A DNA stretch of 64,000 bases, taken from positions 248,001 to 312,000 of IMG/VR virus record IMGVR_UViG_3300035180_001778. One strand, 5' to 3'. Positions 6,934 to 13,395 of this stretch are shown one piece after another. A model generated the notes under the pieces. The model was not told the DNA's origin and made no database searches. It saw only the letters and a list, made by a program, of their open reading frames with translations. Each line of letters begins with the position of its first letter. Position 1 is the stretch's first letter. The DNA is from a virus. A program made the translations under genes and the position numbers.

Positions 6934-7329
6934 AATTGTCAGTACGAGCACGGCTCTGACAGCCGGTTGACTTCTCGACGCTCGCTGTGAGTCAACAGAC
7001 CTTCTGTTGTTAGTGGCCAACACTCCAAAGAGTCCCCGTCTGTCGGCCGGGGGTACGCCGTTGCTGGTAAAGACGAGTCTTGCGACTCCGGAAGGAAGCT
7101 ACCAGCTACCCTTCTCCCTGGCGTTTCAGGCGAGGTCCTACCTCGCAGACCAAGCTACCCTCGCTTGTTGAGGTAGCTGCGACGCCAACAAGGCTGGCAC
7201 ATGTAGAACCGGCCCATGAGCGTTGCAGCGATGGTGCAGAATCGGCACCCCATAGAGCCCTCCTTTCTAAGAAAGAGGGCTCTATGGCGGCTTCACCTCA
7301 TGCATCGTCGTTGTCTCCTGTCGAGTTAG
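6934..7329 (-). other. long structured gap, no gene
   Basis: About 395 nt without a credible frame. Hairpins include GCGAGGT-AGG-ACCTCGC, GAGTC-GCAA-GACTC inside GCTGGTA/TACCAGC, GTTGACT/AGTCAAC, and a strong CCATAGAGCCCTC hairpin. It is likely to encode one or more non-coding RNAs or to be processing spacer. Confidence 0.4.
7247..7285. repeat. 13-bp perfect hairpin
   Basis: CCATAGAGCCCTC pairs exactly with GAGGGCTCTATGG around a loop that can itself pair (CTTTC/GAAAG). There is no T-tract on either strand, so it is a processing or pausing hairpin rather than a classic terminator. Confidence 0.6.
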
Positions 7330-7399
7330 CGGGCTCGGAGGGAATCGGACCCCCGCGGCCAGGTTTGGACCCCAGCGCCGCCCATTCCGTGGCTCGCCC
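7330..7399 (-). tRNA. tRNA-Trp(CCA), imperfect
   Basis: Loop GTCCAAA with anticodon CCA and discriminator G, as in tryptophan tRNAs. The anticodon stem pairs poorly and the acceptor has two mismatches. Confidence 0.5.
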
Positions 7400-7418
7400 A
7401 AAATCTTCGTCCCATTTG

Positions 7419-7490
7419 CAGGCCGGGAGGGAATCGAACCCGTCTAGTCTTGATTGACAATCAAGTGTCGCCACCAGACGACTCACGAAG
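7419..7490 (-). tRNA. tRNA-Asp(GTC) with a non-pairing acceptor
   Basis: The anticodon arm CTTGA-TTGTCAA-TCAAG is perfect and the T-arm is good, but the 5' strand that should pair with CCGGCCT does not. Either the gene is broken or the RNA needs end repair. Confidence 0.5.
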
Positions 7491-7543
7491 CATTGGGCCA
7501 TTTCTCGCAATGGCAGGCGACCCAAGATGACTTGGGTATGTAG

Positions 7544-7615
7544 CACCCCCGAGGGGAATCGAACCCCCCACACCGACGTGACAAGCCGGCCGCCTCACCA
7601 GATGCGTACGAGGGT
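7544..7615 (-). tRNA. tRNA-Asp(GTC)
   Basis: Acceptor ACCCTCG pairs, G73 as in aspartate tRNAs, anticodon GTC. The stop of the outer-membrane-type gene lies 6 bases upstream. Confidence 0.83.
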
Positions 7616-7620
7616 ATGCG

Positions 7621-8148
7621 CTACCAGGCCCAGACGGGCCCGATATTGGTAGTGAACATCGGACCCTTGTAAAGGGTGGCCGGGACCCACAACCCGTGAA
7701 CGTTTGCGGCGACCCCGAAGTCCTTGTCCTTGAGGAAGGTCAAGTAGATGTTGCCCCCAGGAGCGAAGCCCGTCTCCCGCCCGCAGCGGGGTTCATTCGA
7801 GCACAGCACCATCGTGAAGAAGTCCACGCTCGGACCAATGTCGAAGATGAAGTGCTCGGAAGGCGTCACCGTGAACATGAGAGCGTTCACGTCGAGCAAC
7901 CCCATGTTGGCCACGCTCTTGAAGGTCGTCAAGTTCGCTGAGTTCTCATAGGCAATGCCGATGGTCTCGTTGAACTTGACCCCAAGAAGAACGCTTCCCG
8001 TGAATGCGAAGCCTCCCGTCGAGTACTTGTCCCCCGCGATGAGCATCCCGAACCCCGGGTTGAGGCTCAGACGGCCCTGAGTCTCCGCGTGAAGGAGTCC
8101 AGGACTGCACAGAAGCGCGAAGGCCGCAGCCGCCAGGAGGTTCTTCAC
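7621..8148 (-). CDS. exported beta-barrel-like protein
   Basis: 175 residues. A clear signal peptide (MKNLLAAAAFALLCSPGLLHA, cut after residue 21) is followed by alternating glycine/aromatic strands such as FGMLIAGDKYSTGGFAFTGSV, ending in an aromatic residue (VWAW). This is typical of small outer-membrane barrels or OmpA/porin-like domains. Two cysteines in LCSNEPRCG could form a disulfide. It follows the lipoprotein gene after 3 bases, so both are one operon. A role in altering the host surface, such as superinfection exclusion, is inference. Confidence 0.72.
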   Translation of the reverse strand: MKNLLAAAAFALLCSPGLLHAETQGRLSLNPGFGMLIAGDKYSTGGFAFTGSVLLGVKFNETIGIAYENSANLTTFKSVANMGLLDVNALMFTVTPSEHFIFDIGPSVDFFTMVLCSNEPRCGRETGFAPGGNIYLTFLKDKDFGVAANVHGLWVPATLYKGPMFTTNIGPVWAW

Positions 8149-8151
8149 GAG

Positions 8152-8688
8152 CTACTCCTGGTCCGGCGAGTCACCCGAGCCAGGGCCGGGACCGGGATCG
8201 ACCGGCGGAGGGAGCATATCCCCACTGGTGCCTCCCTTGTCGGAGTCGTTCTGGCTCACCGGGCACTTGGGGGTCGGGGGTTCGAGCTTGAACTTCTCCT
8301 CGCAGATGACGGACTGAACGTCCTTGATCAGAGGGTTCTGGCTCTTCAGCATCTCGATGAACTTCTTCTTGGCGATCTGGAGCGCCAAGCCCCGGGCAGC
8401 CTCGAAGTTGGTCGGCGAGAAGAACCCGCTGTAGACGTCCTTCATGACGAGGTCGATGAACCCGCTCTTGACGGGAATGGACCCATCGGGGTTCTTGAGC
8501 GACATCACGTCACCTTCGCACTTGAAGGTGTAAGCGTGAGCCTCTCCATCGGTGTTCTTGACCCAGTCCTGATAGTTCTTCGAGACGACGTCGGCGTCTC
8601 CAACGCTGCATCCCTCTCCAACGACGCAGCCCTCCAGGGAGAAGGACGACGAGAGGAGGGCGATGAGGGCGATGATTTTACGGAGCAT
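8152..8688 (-). CDS. lipoprotein with proline-rich tail
   Basis: 178 residues. The N-terminus has a charged start, a hydrophobic core and the lipobox LEGC (cysteine at residue 21), so it should be lipid-anchored in the host envelope. The middle has several cysteines and a helical region; the C-terminus is acidic and proline-rich (LPPPVDPGPGPGSG). It is the upstream partner of the barrel-like gene. It could be a spanin or exclusion lipoprotein, but no family was recognised. Confidence 0.72.
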   Translation of the reverse strand: MLRKIIALIALLSSSFSLEGCVVGEGCSVGDADVVSKNYQDWVKNTDGEAHAYTFKCEGDVMSLKNPDGSIPVKSGFIDLVMKDVYSGFFSPTNFEAARGLALQIAKKKFIEMLKSQNPLIKDVQSVICEEKFKLEPPTPKCPVSQNDSDKGGTSGDMLPPPVDPGPGPGSGDSPDQE

Positions 8689-8732
8689 ACGTGCTTTTCT
8701 ATTCCATTCTGGGAGCGCGATAAACGCTCCGG

Positions 8733-8804
8733 CATCCCCGGTAGGAGTCGAACCTACCTATCAGGTTTCGTAGACCTGTGCCTCATCCGCTAGGCTATGG
8801 GGAC
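8733..8804 (-). tRNA. tRNA-Arg(ACG)
   Basis: Anticodon stem CAGGT/ACCTG, loop CTACGAA (anticodon ACG, needs A34-to-inosine editing to read CGC/CGA); T-arm perfect. Confidence 0.85.
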
Positions 8805-8836
8805 ATGTGCCCTCCGAGAAGGAGGGGTTTTCGACC

Positions 8837-9136
8837 CTACTTGGGGTCGAGGACGCTGTTCACGATGCGGAGCCGACCACTGGCCGATCCAACATTGTGA
8901 AGAAGCTCGGAGTTCTCAGGAGTTGTTGCCGGTCCCAAACGAATGGGCTGCAACGACTTCTTGATGTTCGTGAGCCGGATCTTCCAGCGCACATCGAAGT
9001 CTCGACCCTCGGCGAAGTAGCCGATGCTGAGCTTCACCGGGTCGTCATCCCCAAGAACAGGTTTCCCCGTCTCACGGACGTGAGACGGGGAAACCTGAAC
9101 CATCTGCAAGAAATCCTCATACTCATGGAGTGCCAT
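8837..9136 (-). CDS. hypothetical protein containing a 15-bp hairpin in its gene
   Basis: 99 residues, no family recognised. Codons for VSPSHVRETGKP lie in a perfect 15-bp inverted repeat (9060-9095), so base pairing constrains or interrupts the coding sequence. It sits between tRNA-Arg and tRNA-His. Stop codon is TAG. Confidence 0.6.
   Translation of the reverse strand: MALHEYEDFLQMVQVSPSHVRETGKPVLGDDDPVKLSIGYFAEGRDFDVRWKIRLTNIKKSLQPIRLGPATTPENSELLHNVGSASGRLRIVNSVLDPK
9060..9095. repeat. perfect 15-bp hairpin inside a gene
   Basis: GGTTTCCCCGTCTCA and TGAGACGGGGAAACC are exact complements with a 6-nt loop. Confidence 0.8.
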
Positions 9137-9252
9137 TCTCTAGGCACCCCACAAGAAGATTAAGACCTAGCTGGTAGGGAGGAAAGCCTCGACTCCTACC
9201 CTCTTCCTTCGCGCGTTGTAGAGGCACCGCGCGAAGCACCCAGCTCTGTCAG

Positions 9253-9324
9253 TGTGCCTGACGGGGATCGAACCCGCCTTAGTTGATTCACAGTCAACCA
9301 TCATCACCAGATGACAACAGGCAC
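9253..9324 (-). tRNA. tRNA-His(GTG)
   Basis: Acceptor GTGCCTG perfect; anticodon stem GTTGA/TCAAC with anticodon GTG. Confidence 0.88.
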
Positions 9325-9348
9325 CACGATACTCGGACCAAAAGAGAA

Positions 9349-9405
9349 GTTCGTACCCTCCTACCCCCAGTCTTGTCGAGGGAACAAGGATAGGAGAGTA
9401 CGAAC
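9349..9405 (-). ncRNA. candidate Y-like hairpin RNA
   Basis: 57 nt. The terminal helix GTTCGTAC/GTACGAAC continues after one mismatch into CTCCTA/TAGGAG. Above it is an asymmetric internal loop, C-rich on the plus strand, then a short CTTGT/ACAAG hairpin. A long end-to-end stem with an internal loop is the general Y RNA plan and the phage encodes a Ro60-type protein 4 kb away. The link is inference. Confidence 0.35.
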
Positions 9406-9432
9406 AGGACCACTGCCAGATGGTATCCTTAG

Positions 9433-9568
9433 AGGGGTATCTTGGAGTCGAACCAAGTACTTGTAAGAACCACTGTTTTGCCCCGTTTTTGACGGGGCGA
9501 GGTGTGGTACTGGGAGCTTTCGCTCCTGCGTGGAAGGCAGGTGAGGAACCGATCCTCTGTAATACCCC
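9433..9568 (-). tRNA. tRNA-Gly(TCC) with a 65-nt insert before the T-arm
   Basis: 136 nt. Acceptor GGGGTAT perfect, D-arm GAGG/CCTC, anticodon arm CCTGC-CTTCCAC-GCAGG, T-arm CTTGG/CCAAG. Between anticodon arm and T-arm is a folded insert with AGC-GAAA-GCT and CCCCGT/ACGGGG hairpins, ending TTCTTACAAG. Homologous inserts occur in neighbouring RNAs. Confidence 0.75.
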
Positions 9569-9603
9569 GAGATTTAAGGCGTCCGAGGTGCGGCCCTGGG
9601 ACT

Positions 9604-9671
9604 GTGCAAGAGCGAGTTTCGAATTCGCCCCATCGGTGCTAAACCGATTGCCCACCAAGGACAATCTTGCG
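9604..9671 (-). tRNA. tRNA-Leu(TAG), compact
   Basis: 68 nt; anticodon stem ATCGG/CCGAT perfect, anticodon TAG; T-stem pairs; acceptor pairs except 1:72. Confidence 0.7.
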
Positions 9672-9698
9672 TGTAAGAGCCGCGAATTGAACGCCTAG

Positions 9699-9829
9699 TG
9701 CCAAACCGTGGAGTCGAACCACGCTTGCTTGTATGAGCCTCAGTTTTCCTCCACATGGGAGGAGAGAAGAGACACAGGGGATTTTGGTTTCCTTATGTGG
9801 GAAGTGGCCGCCCCGCGGCCTTGTTTGGC
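9699..9829 (-). tRNA. tRNA-Met(CAT)-like with a long insert before the T-arm
   Basis: Acceptor GCCAAAC/GTTTGGC perfect, D-arm GGCC/GGCC, T-arm CGTGG/CCACG, loop CACATAA (anticodon CAT, A33). The long insert before the T-arm ends in TCATACAAG, resembling the insert of the Gly(TCC) gene. Confidence 0.55.
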
Positions 9830-9936
9830 GTTTGCCGGCCCATGCCGGTCTTGAAAGATTTCCCCGTTCCCGAGAGAAGAGACCTGGATTTCTGATCGTT
9901 TTTCGGACGATTGCCTTACCGATAGGCTACAGACCC
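9830..9936 (-). tRNA. tRNA-Phe(GAA)-like, damaged 3' part
   Basis: The 5' half is good (GGGTCTG, D-arm, anticodon stem ATCGT/ACGAT, loop CCGAAAA), followed by the same kind of insert (AAATCC...TCTCTTCTCTC as in the Met-like gene). No matching acceptor 3' strand or normal T-loop follows. Confidence 0.4.
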
Positions 9937-9946
9937 AGTTGTTGGC

Positions 9947-10006
9947 GGGTTTGGCAAGAGTTGAACTTGCTTGCGTGTAAGGTCTCGTTCGAGAGGGAAC
10001 GAGTAG
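9947..10006 (-). other. orphan T-arm with insert-type leader
   Basis: A perfect T-arm GCAAG-TTCAACT-CTTGC preceded by a CTCGTTC/GAACGAG hairpin and CCTTACACG, the 3' half of an insert-bearing tRNA without a 5' half. Confidence 0.35.
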
Positions 10007-10141
10007 TGGGCCACCCTGGAGTCGAACCAGTGACTTGTAAGAACAACTATTTGTCCAGTTCACACGGGACGAGGTGTTGTACTGAGGAGCTTGCGCTCCC
10101 GCTCCGATTGCGGGTGGGGGACCGACCCCCTGTGATGGCAC
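10007..10141 (-). tRNA. insert-bearing tRNA-like RNA, loop AATCGGA
   Basis: 135 nt, strongly similar in its insert to the RNA at 9433-9568 (shared TTCTTACAAGT and GGAGC-hairpin segments). Acceptor 6 of 7 pairs, D-arm GGGGG/CCCCC, anticodon stem CCCGC/GCGGG. The loop lacks U33; nominal anticodon TCG. Confidence 0.5.
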
Positions 10142-10183
10142 AGATGACCGTTTGAGACGGTCTCGTTTCGCTTCTATCTAGTA

Positions 10184-10217
10184 CACCATCTCTCCGAGTT
10201 ACGAGATGGTTTTTTCA
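10184..10217. terminator. hairpin with T-run downstream of the tRNA array
   Basis: ACCATCTC/GAGATGGT followed by six T on the plus strand. The minus strand reads the same hairpin preceded by A-run, so it would stop plus-strand transcription or act on both strands weakly. Confidence 0.45.
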
Positions 10218-10226
10218 GATTTCTCT

Positions 10227-10805
10227 CTAGAGGTGCAATGTAGTGCCGTACGGCGCGACGTTGTACCCGATCTTGCGCCCCTTGAGGAAGAACTCCTGGA
10301 CGGCACGAGCGAGATAGGCTGAGGTGAGGGCGATAAACGGCAAGTGCTCGCCGTTTTCGCAGGTTGCTGCCCCAGCTCCGGGCTCATCGTCGATGGTGAA
10401 GTCGTGATCCCACCGAACGAGTCCGAAGGTGCCGTCTGCCGCCAGTCCCCCGTGGATGCAGGGAGTGTTGGTCCGACGAGCGAAAGCTTGCACAAGCCGG
10501 CGTGCTGCCCCGTTGTCGAGGCAGTCGACGATGAGGTCGGCTCCCGAGAGGAGCTGCTTCTCATTGTCGGACGTGAGCTTGTGCGGGATGGTCTCGATCT
10601 TCGTCCCGAAGAAGAAGTTCATCGCCTGCTTCAGCGACTCGACCTTGGCCTTGCCCACGGAAGGCTTCCCGTGGAACTGGCTGAGTACGTTCTTCTGCTC
10701 GACGCGGTCGAAGTCGATCACCTTGAGGTTCACCCCGGTGCTCCGGAGGAACTGTGCAACGTGGGAGCCGAGCGCGCCGACCCCCACAATGGTCACGGTC
10801 TTCAT
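10227..10805 (-). CDS. ThiF/E1-like adenylating enzyme
   Basis: 192 residues. Rossmann start with GVGALGS (residues 8-14), acidic ATP-contacting segment IDFDRVEQKNVLSQF (30-44), DCLDN (94-98) and a candidate catalytic cysteine C149 in ATCENGEHLP, followed by a helix. This is the layout of E1 enzymes that adenylate the C-terminus of a ubiquitin-like protein and pass it to a cysteine. The CxxC zinc pairs of MoeB/ThiF are absent. Its ATG overlaps the stop of the HNH gene. With the JAB and Ubl genes upstream it completes an E1/Ubl/JAB set; no E2 was recognised. Confidence 0.85.
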   Translation of the reverse strand: MKTVTIVGVGALGSHVAQFLRSTGVNLKVIDFDRVEQKNVLSQFHGKPSVGKAKVESLKQAMNFFFGTKIETIPHKLTSDNEKQLLSGADLIVDCLDNGAARRLVQAFARRTNTPCIHGGLAADGTFGLVRWDHDFTIDDEPGAGAATCENGEHLPFIALTSAYLARAVQEFFLKGRKIGYNVAPYGTTLHL

Positions 10806-11185
10806 AGTGTTGCTCCGAAGCCGATCCAGTCCCCAAACAACCCCTGCTCGCGGACTGTGCGGACGGTTTCTGCGAACTTGAGCCACGCCTCCCAGGGCAT
10901 GTCCCTCCGCATATAGTTACACCTGATGCAGGCCGGAACGACGTTCGCCTTCGTGTGACCAAGAGCGTTATCCACGCGATCCAGGGTCATCTTGAGCTTG
11001 GTCTCGCCGCAGTACTGGCACCCCAAAGCGAGGAGGTCTTGGACGAAAGAGAGATCGAGATCCGAGATGAACCCGTGCCTCTTGTCCCTCTTCTTGGAGT
11101 CCTCCAAGACCCAACGGGAGCGTGTTGTGGGGTCTCTCCGAAGAGCTTTCCGGCGATCTTCCCGGACGCGCCAGTTATCAGGCAT
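10802..11185 (-). CDS. HNH endonuclease inside the Ubl operon
   Basis: 127 residues. Core: CQYCG knuckle, LDRVDNALGHTKANVVPACIRCNYMR. The stop overlaps the E1 start (ATGA), so it is embedded in the same transcript. Probably a mobile nuclease that inserted between the zinc-finger gene and E1. Overlap suggests translational coupling of E1 to this gene. Confidence 0.88.
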   Translation of the reverse strand: MPDNWRVREDRRKALRRDPTTRSRWVLEDSKKRDKRHGFISDLDLSFVQDLLALGCQYCGETKLKMTLDRVDNALGHTKANVVPACIRCNYMRRDMPWEAWLKFAETVRTVREQGLFGDWIGFGATL

Positions 11186-11224
11186 GATCCGTGGAGGTTA
11201 CCACAGATCCGCCCCTGCTGACAA

Positions 11225-11515
11225 TCACTTCGTCAGCGGTCGCTGAGACCAGATAACAACAACGGCAACCGTCTTCTGGAAGGGCTTGCCATCAGCATCG
11301 AGATCAGATTCCTGCCCCACATGCACGAGCTTTCCACTGTGCGTGGTCAGATAGTGGTTGACGTGATCCTGCCACTGATTTGGCCCGGTGAAGCGATAGT
11401 GGTTGACGTGATCCTGCCACTGATTTGGCCCGGTGAAGCTGAAGTCCCACCCACATGTACAGCTTCCGCCGAGCACGTCGCTGTCGATACGAACGACTTC
11501 CTGAATCTTACCCAT
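11225..11515 (-). CDS. zinc-finger-like small protein with duplicated segment
   Basis: 96 residues. CTCGWDF followed by HVNHY gives a C2H2-like metal site; a 45-bp tandem duplication (11351-11440) repeats the 15-residue block RFTGPNQWQDHVNHY exactly in frame, doubling the histidine half. It lies 7 bases after the Ubl gene, so it belongs to that operon. Role unknown; a substrate or adaptor for the E1/JAB system is only a guess. Confidence 0.7.
   Translation of the reverse strand: MGKIQEVVRIDSDVLGGSCTCGWDFSFTGPNQWQDHVNHYRFTGPNQWQDHVNHYLTTHSGKLVHVGQESDLDADGKPFQKTVAVVVIWSQRPLTK
11351..11440. repeat. 45-bp tandem duplication
   Basis: Two copies differing at the last base; in frame within the zinc-finger-like gene. 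Confidence 0.9.
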
Positions 11516-11522
11516 GGCTGCC

Positions 11523-11789
11523 TCAGTCGACGTCTCCGAAGGGGGTCTTCGGCCGGACGCTGATCCGGTTGTGGAGGTCCCCCGTGGCCGGGAAGCGGTC
11601 GATGACGAAGTCGGTGAAGTCGGCGTTCCCCATCGCGGGGATCCCGGGGACGCCGCCGTTGCGGATGGCCTCGGTCACCCAGGCGCGAATCTGGGTGTCG
11701 GTCGAGTCGTACAGGACCGTATCCGGGAGGTCCCCCTGGTTGCCGGAGTAGGTGATGTTGACTCGGGCCTCTTGTGCTGCGATGACCAT
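11523..11789 (-). CDS. ubiquitin-like protein candidate
   Basis: 88 residues from ATG 11789, preceded by a good AAAGGAG site. Pattern: strand ARVNITYSG, strand TVLYDS, helix TDTQIRAWVTEAIR, later strands FTDFVIDRF and RISVRPKTPFG, the beta-beta-alpha-beta-beta order of the ubiquitin fold. It ends PFG-DVD, so cutting after the glycine by the adjacent JAB peptidase would expose a C-terminal glycine for E1. No double glycine. Assignment rests on fold pattern and on lying between JAB and E1 genes. Confidence 0.6.
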   Translation of the reverse strand: MVIAAQEARVNITYSGNQGDLPDTVLYDSTDTQIRAWVTEAIRNGGVPGIPAMGNADFTDFVIDRFPATGDLHNRISVRPKTPFGDVD

Positions 11790-11836
11790 GGCTGGTCTCC
11801 TTTCATTCGATGTTGGGGGTCTAGTACACCGGACCC

Positions 11837-12244
11837 TCAAGACGGGGTTGGAAACCCGGAGCGAATCCTCAGCTCACGGACCCAAGGGATCAGAGGAACC
11901 TCTGAGAGCAGGTCCACACAGGCCAAGCTCACAGTGTATCTGGGGGCTTGGTGCTCCTTTTCCCGGAGACACAAGACCAGCGAATCCCCCGAAGAGATCC
12001 ACCATTCGAGATGCCGACCCAATCCACGTTCAATCGCGTCGAACGTGGTGATATCCTCACGGCTCGGACCCAGCTTCCCGTATCCGGGGTGGGTGTGAGC
12101 TATGCCCCGGAGCCGAGCGCGGTTCTCCCAGATCACATCCCAGAGGGGACGGCTATCCGGGATAGCTCCGCCAGAACGGTCGTTCGGCATGTGCCAGTAG
12201 AAGGGTTGACCGTCGAGGTCAAGGAGAACGGCTGCTTCCTTCAT
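11837..12244 (-). CDS. JAB/JAMM metallo-isopeptidase
   Basis: 135 residues. JAMM signature H50-T-H52-P with S61-R-E-D64 (HxHP-x7-SxxD), the zinc site of deubiquitinase-like peptidases; E3 or E40 may be the catalytic acid. The family removes or trims ubiquitin-like proteins. Start at ATG 12244 gives a compact domain; the longer frame overlaps the small gene upstream. Ubl follows 47 bases downstream. Confidence 0.85.
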   Translation of the reverse strand: MKEAAVLLDLDGQPFYWHMPNDRSGGAIPDSRPLWDVIWENRARLRGIAHTHPGYGKLGPSREDITTFDAIERGLGRHLEWWISSGDSLVLCLREKEHQAPRYTVSLACVDLLSEVPLIPWVRELRIRSGFPTPS

Positions 12245-12246
12245 GG

Positions 12247-12435
12247 TCAACCCTTGCAGGACTTCTTGTGCTTGTACCAGACGAAGGCCGCGTCGCCGAT
12301 CCCGGCTTGCGCTGCCCACTGCTTGAGCGACAGGCCTTGAGGGAGACCTTCAGCTCGCCAGCGACGCTTCAGATCGTTGCGCCACTTGCGACACACACCG
12401 TTCTCGTATCCCTCTTGGCTAGTCGTCGTCATCAT
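12247..12435 (-). CDS. small basic protein in the Ubl operon
   Basis: 62 residues from ATG 12435, overlapping the end of the coiled-coil gene by 17 bases and ending 2 bases before the JAB start, which argues that it is translated. Basic helix CRKWRNDLKRRWRAEGL then LSLKQWAAQAGIGDAAFVWYKHKKSC, resembling a small helix-turn-helix. Function unknown. Confidence 0.6.
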   Translation of the reverse strand: MMTTTSQEGYENGVCRKWRNDLKRRWRAEGLPQGLSLKQWAAQAGIGDAAFVWYKHKKSCKG

Positions 12436-13390
12436 CGTCGTCCCTATCGTCCCCAACGTGTCGGAAGACCACGAGCTTCCGCTCACGGTCCGCTTGTCCG
12501 ATTACACCAGGCAGCGATTCGAGGGTGAAGTATGCATCGCCTTTCTCCCCCGTTGCATGGTCGTTGAGGCAAATCCCGGAATCGATGATCCGAAGCGTAC
12601 GGGCATCGCACGTACACTCGAACTGCCGGTGCATGAACCGGAAGGTGACGACCATTTCTCCGCGAGACGTGGATGTTCTGTGGTCGAGGTAGGTCGCACC
12701 ACCTACCGCCAGGGAGGCCCGAGCAGCCTCGCCGAAGTCCACCACAGCCATTGCCCGCCGACCGGCTGCATCTCCGAGCTGAGTACGAATCTGCTCTCGG
12801 CGTTCCTCAAGCTGACGTCGTTCTTCTTCCTCGCGGAGCTGCTTGGCGATCTCTTCGCGGCGCTTTTGGGCTTCGAGTGTCCGCCACATTTCCATGCGGA
12901 AGGCAGCATCGAGAGCCGGAGCCACACCCTTCACCGCATCGAGTGAAGGGGTGCGGTTGTAGTAAGCCTGGAGAACGTCTCCCTCGGGACCGAGGGGCAT
13001 CTCTTGTCCCCCGTAGATGAGGGGCCCATCTTCGTAGAAGGCTCCGACCTGGACACGGGCGAACCGATCCAGGCCGGGCTCCACAAGATGTACGGGCTTT
13101 GCGTAGTCGCAGATCCTCGCCGGGTCCGGGTCGACACGGACATTGTCCGGAACGATCCAGTCTCCGACGAGATACCCGCGAACCTGTTGTCGAAGGAGCC
13201 CAGCGGTGGCTTCCGCCGGGCCTTTGAGCTTGGCCTTCCGTCCAGTCAAACCGAACGTGTACCACCCATGCTCCCTCGGAAGAGGGCCATCGAGAGTCCA
13301 CGATCGTTCAGCTTGACGAAGGACCCTACCCCCGATCCAAGGAAGGACGATCGTCTCGTCCTTCCCCTGGAGAAGATCCTTCCAGCCCAT
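12419..13390 (-). CDS. coiled-coil protein with Cys-rich C-terminal domain and poly-Asp end
   Basis: 323 residues. An N-terminal domain (MGWKDLLQGKDETIVLPWIG...) is followed near residues 165-210 by a charged coiled coil rich in EE/RR/QL, then a domain FRFMHRQFECTCDARTLRIID with cysteines, and a tail of seven aspartates. ATG is 6 bases after the TROVE stop and its end overlaps the next gene, so it sits in the middle of the TROVE-JAB-Ubl operon. The cysteine domain could be an E2-like or target-binding part, but no motif proves this. Confidence 0.72.
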   Translation of the reverse strand: MGWKDLLQGKDETIVLPWIGGRVLRQAERSWTLDGPLPREHGWYTFGLTGRKAKLKGPAEATAGLLRQQVRGYLVGDWIVPDNVRVDPDPARICDYAKPVHLVEPGLDRFARVQVGAFYEDGPLIYGGQEMPLGPEGDVLQAYYNRTPSLDAVKGVAPALDAAFRMEMWRTLEAQKRREEIAKQLREEEERRQLEERREQIRTQLGDAAGRRAMAVVDFGEAARASLAVGGATYLDHRTSTSRGEMVVTFRFMHRQFECTCDARTLRIIDSGICLNDHATGEKGDAYFTLESLPGVIGQADRERKLVVFRHVGDDRDDDDDDD

Positions 13391-13395
13391 TCAGC

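Noticed and set aside
1581-9671. Regularly spaced gaatcgaaccc-type repeats suggesting a CRISPR array
   Set aside because: They are T-arms of successive tRNAs, with acceptor stems and anticodons around each; spacers are not of constant length.
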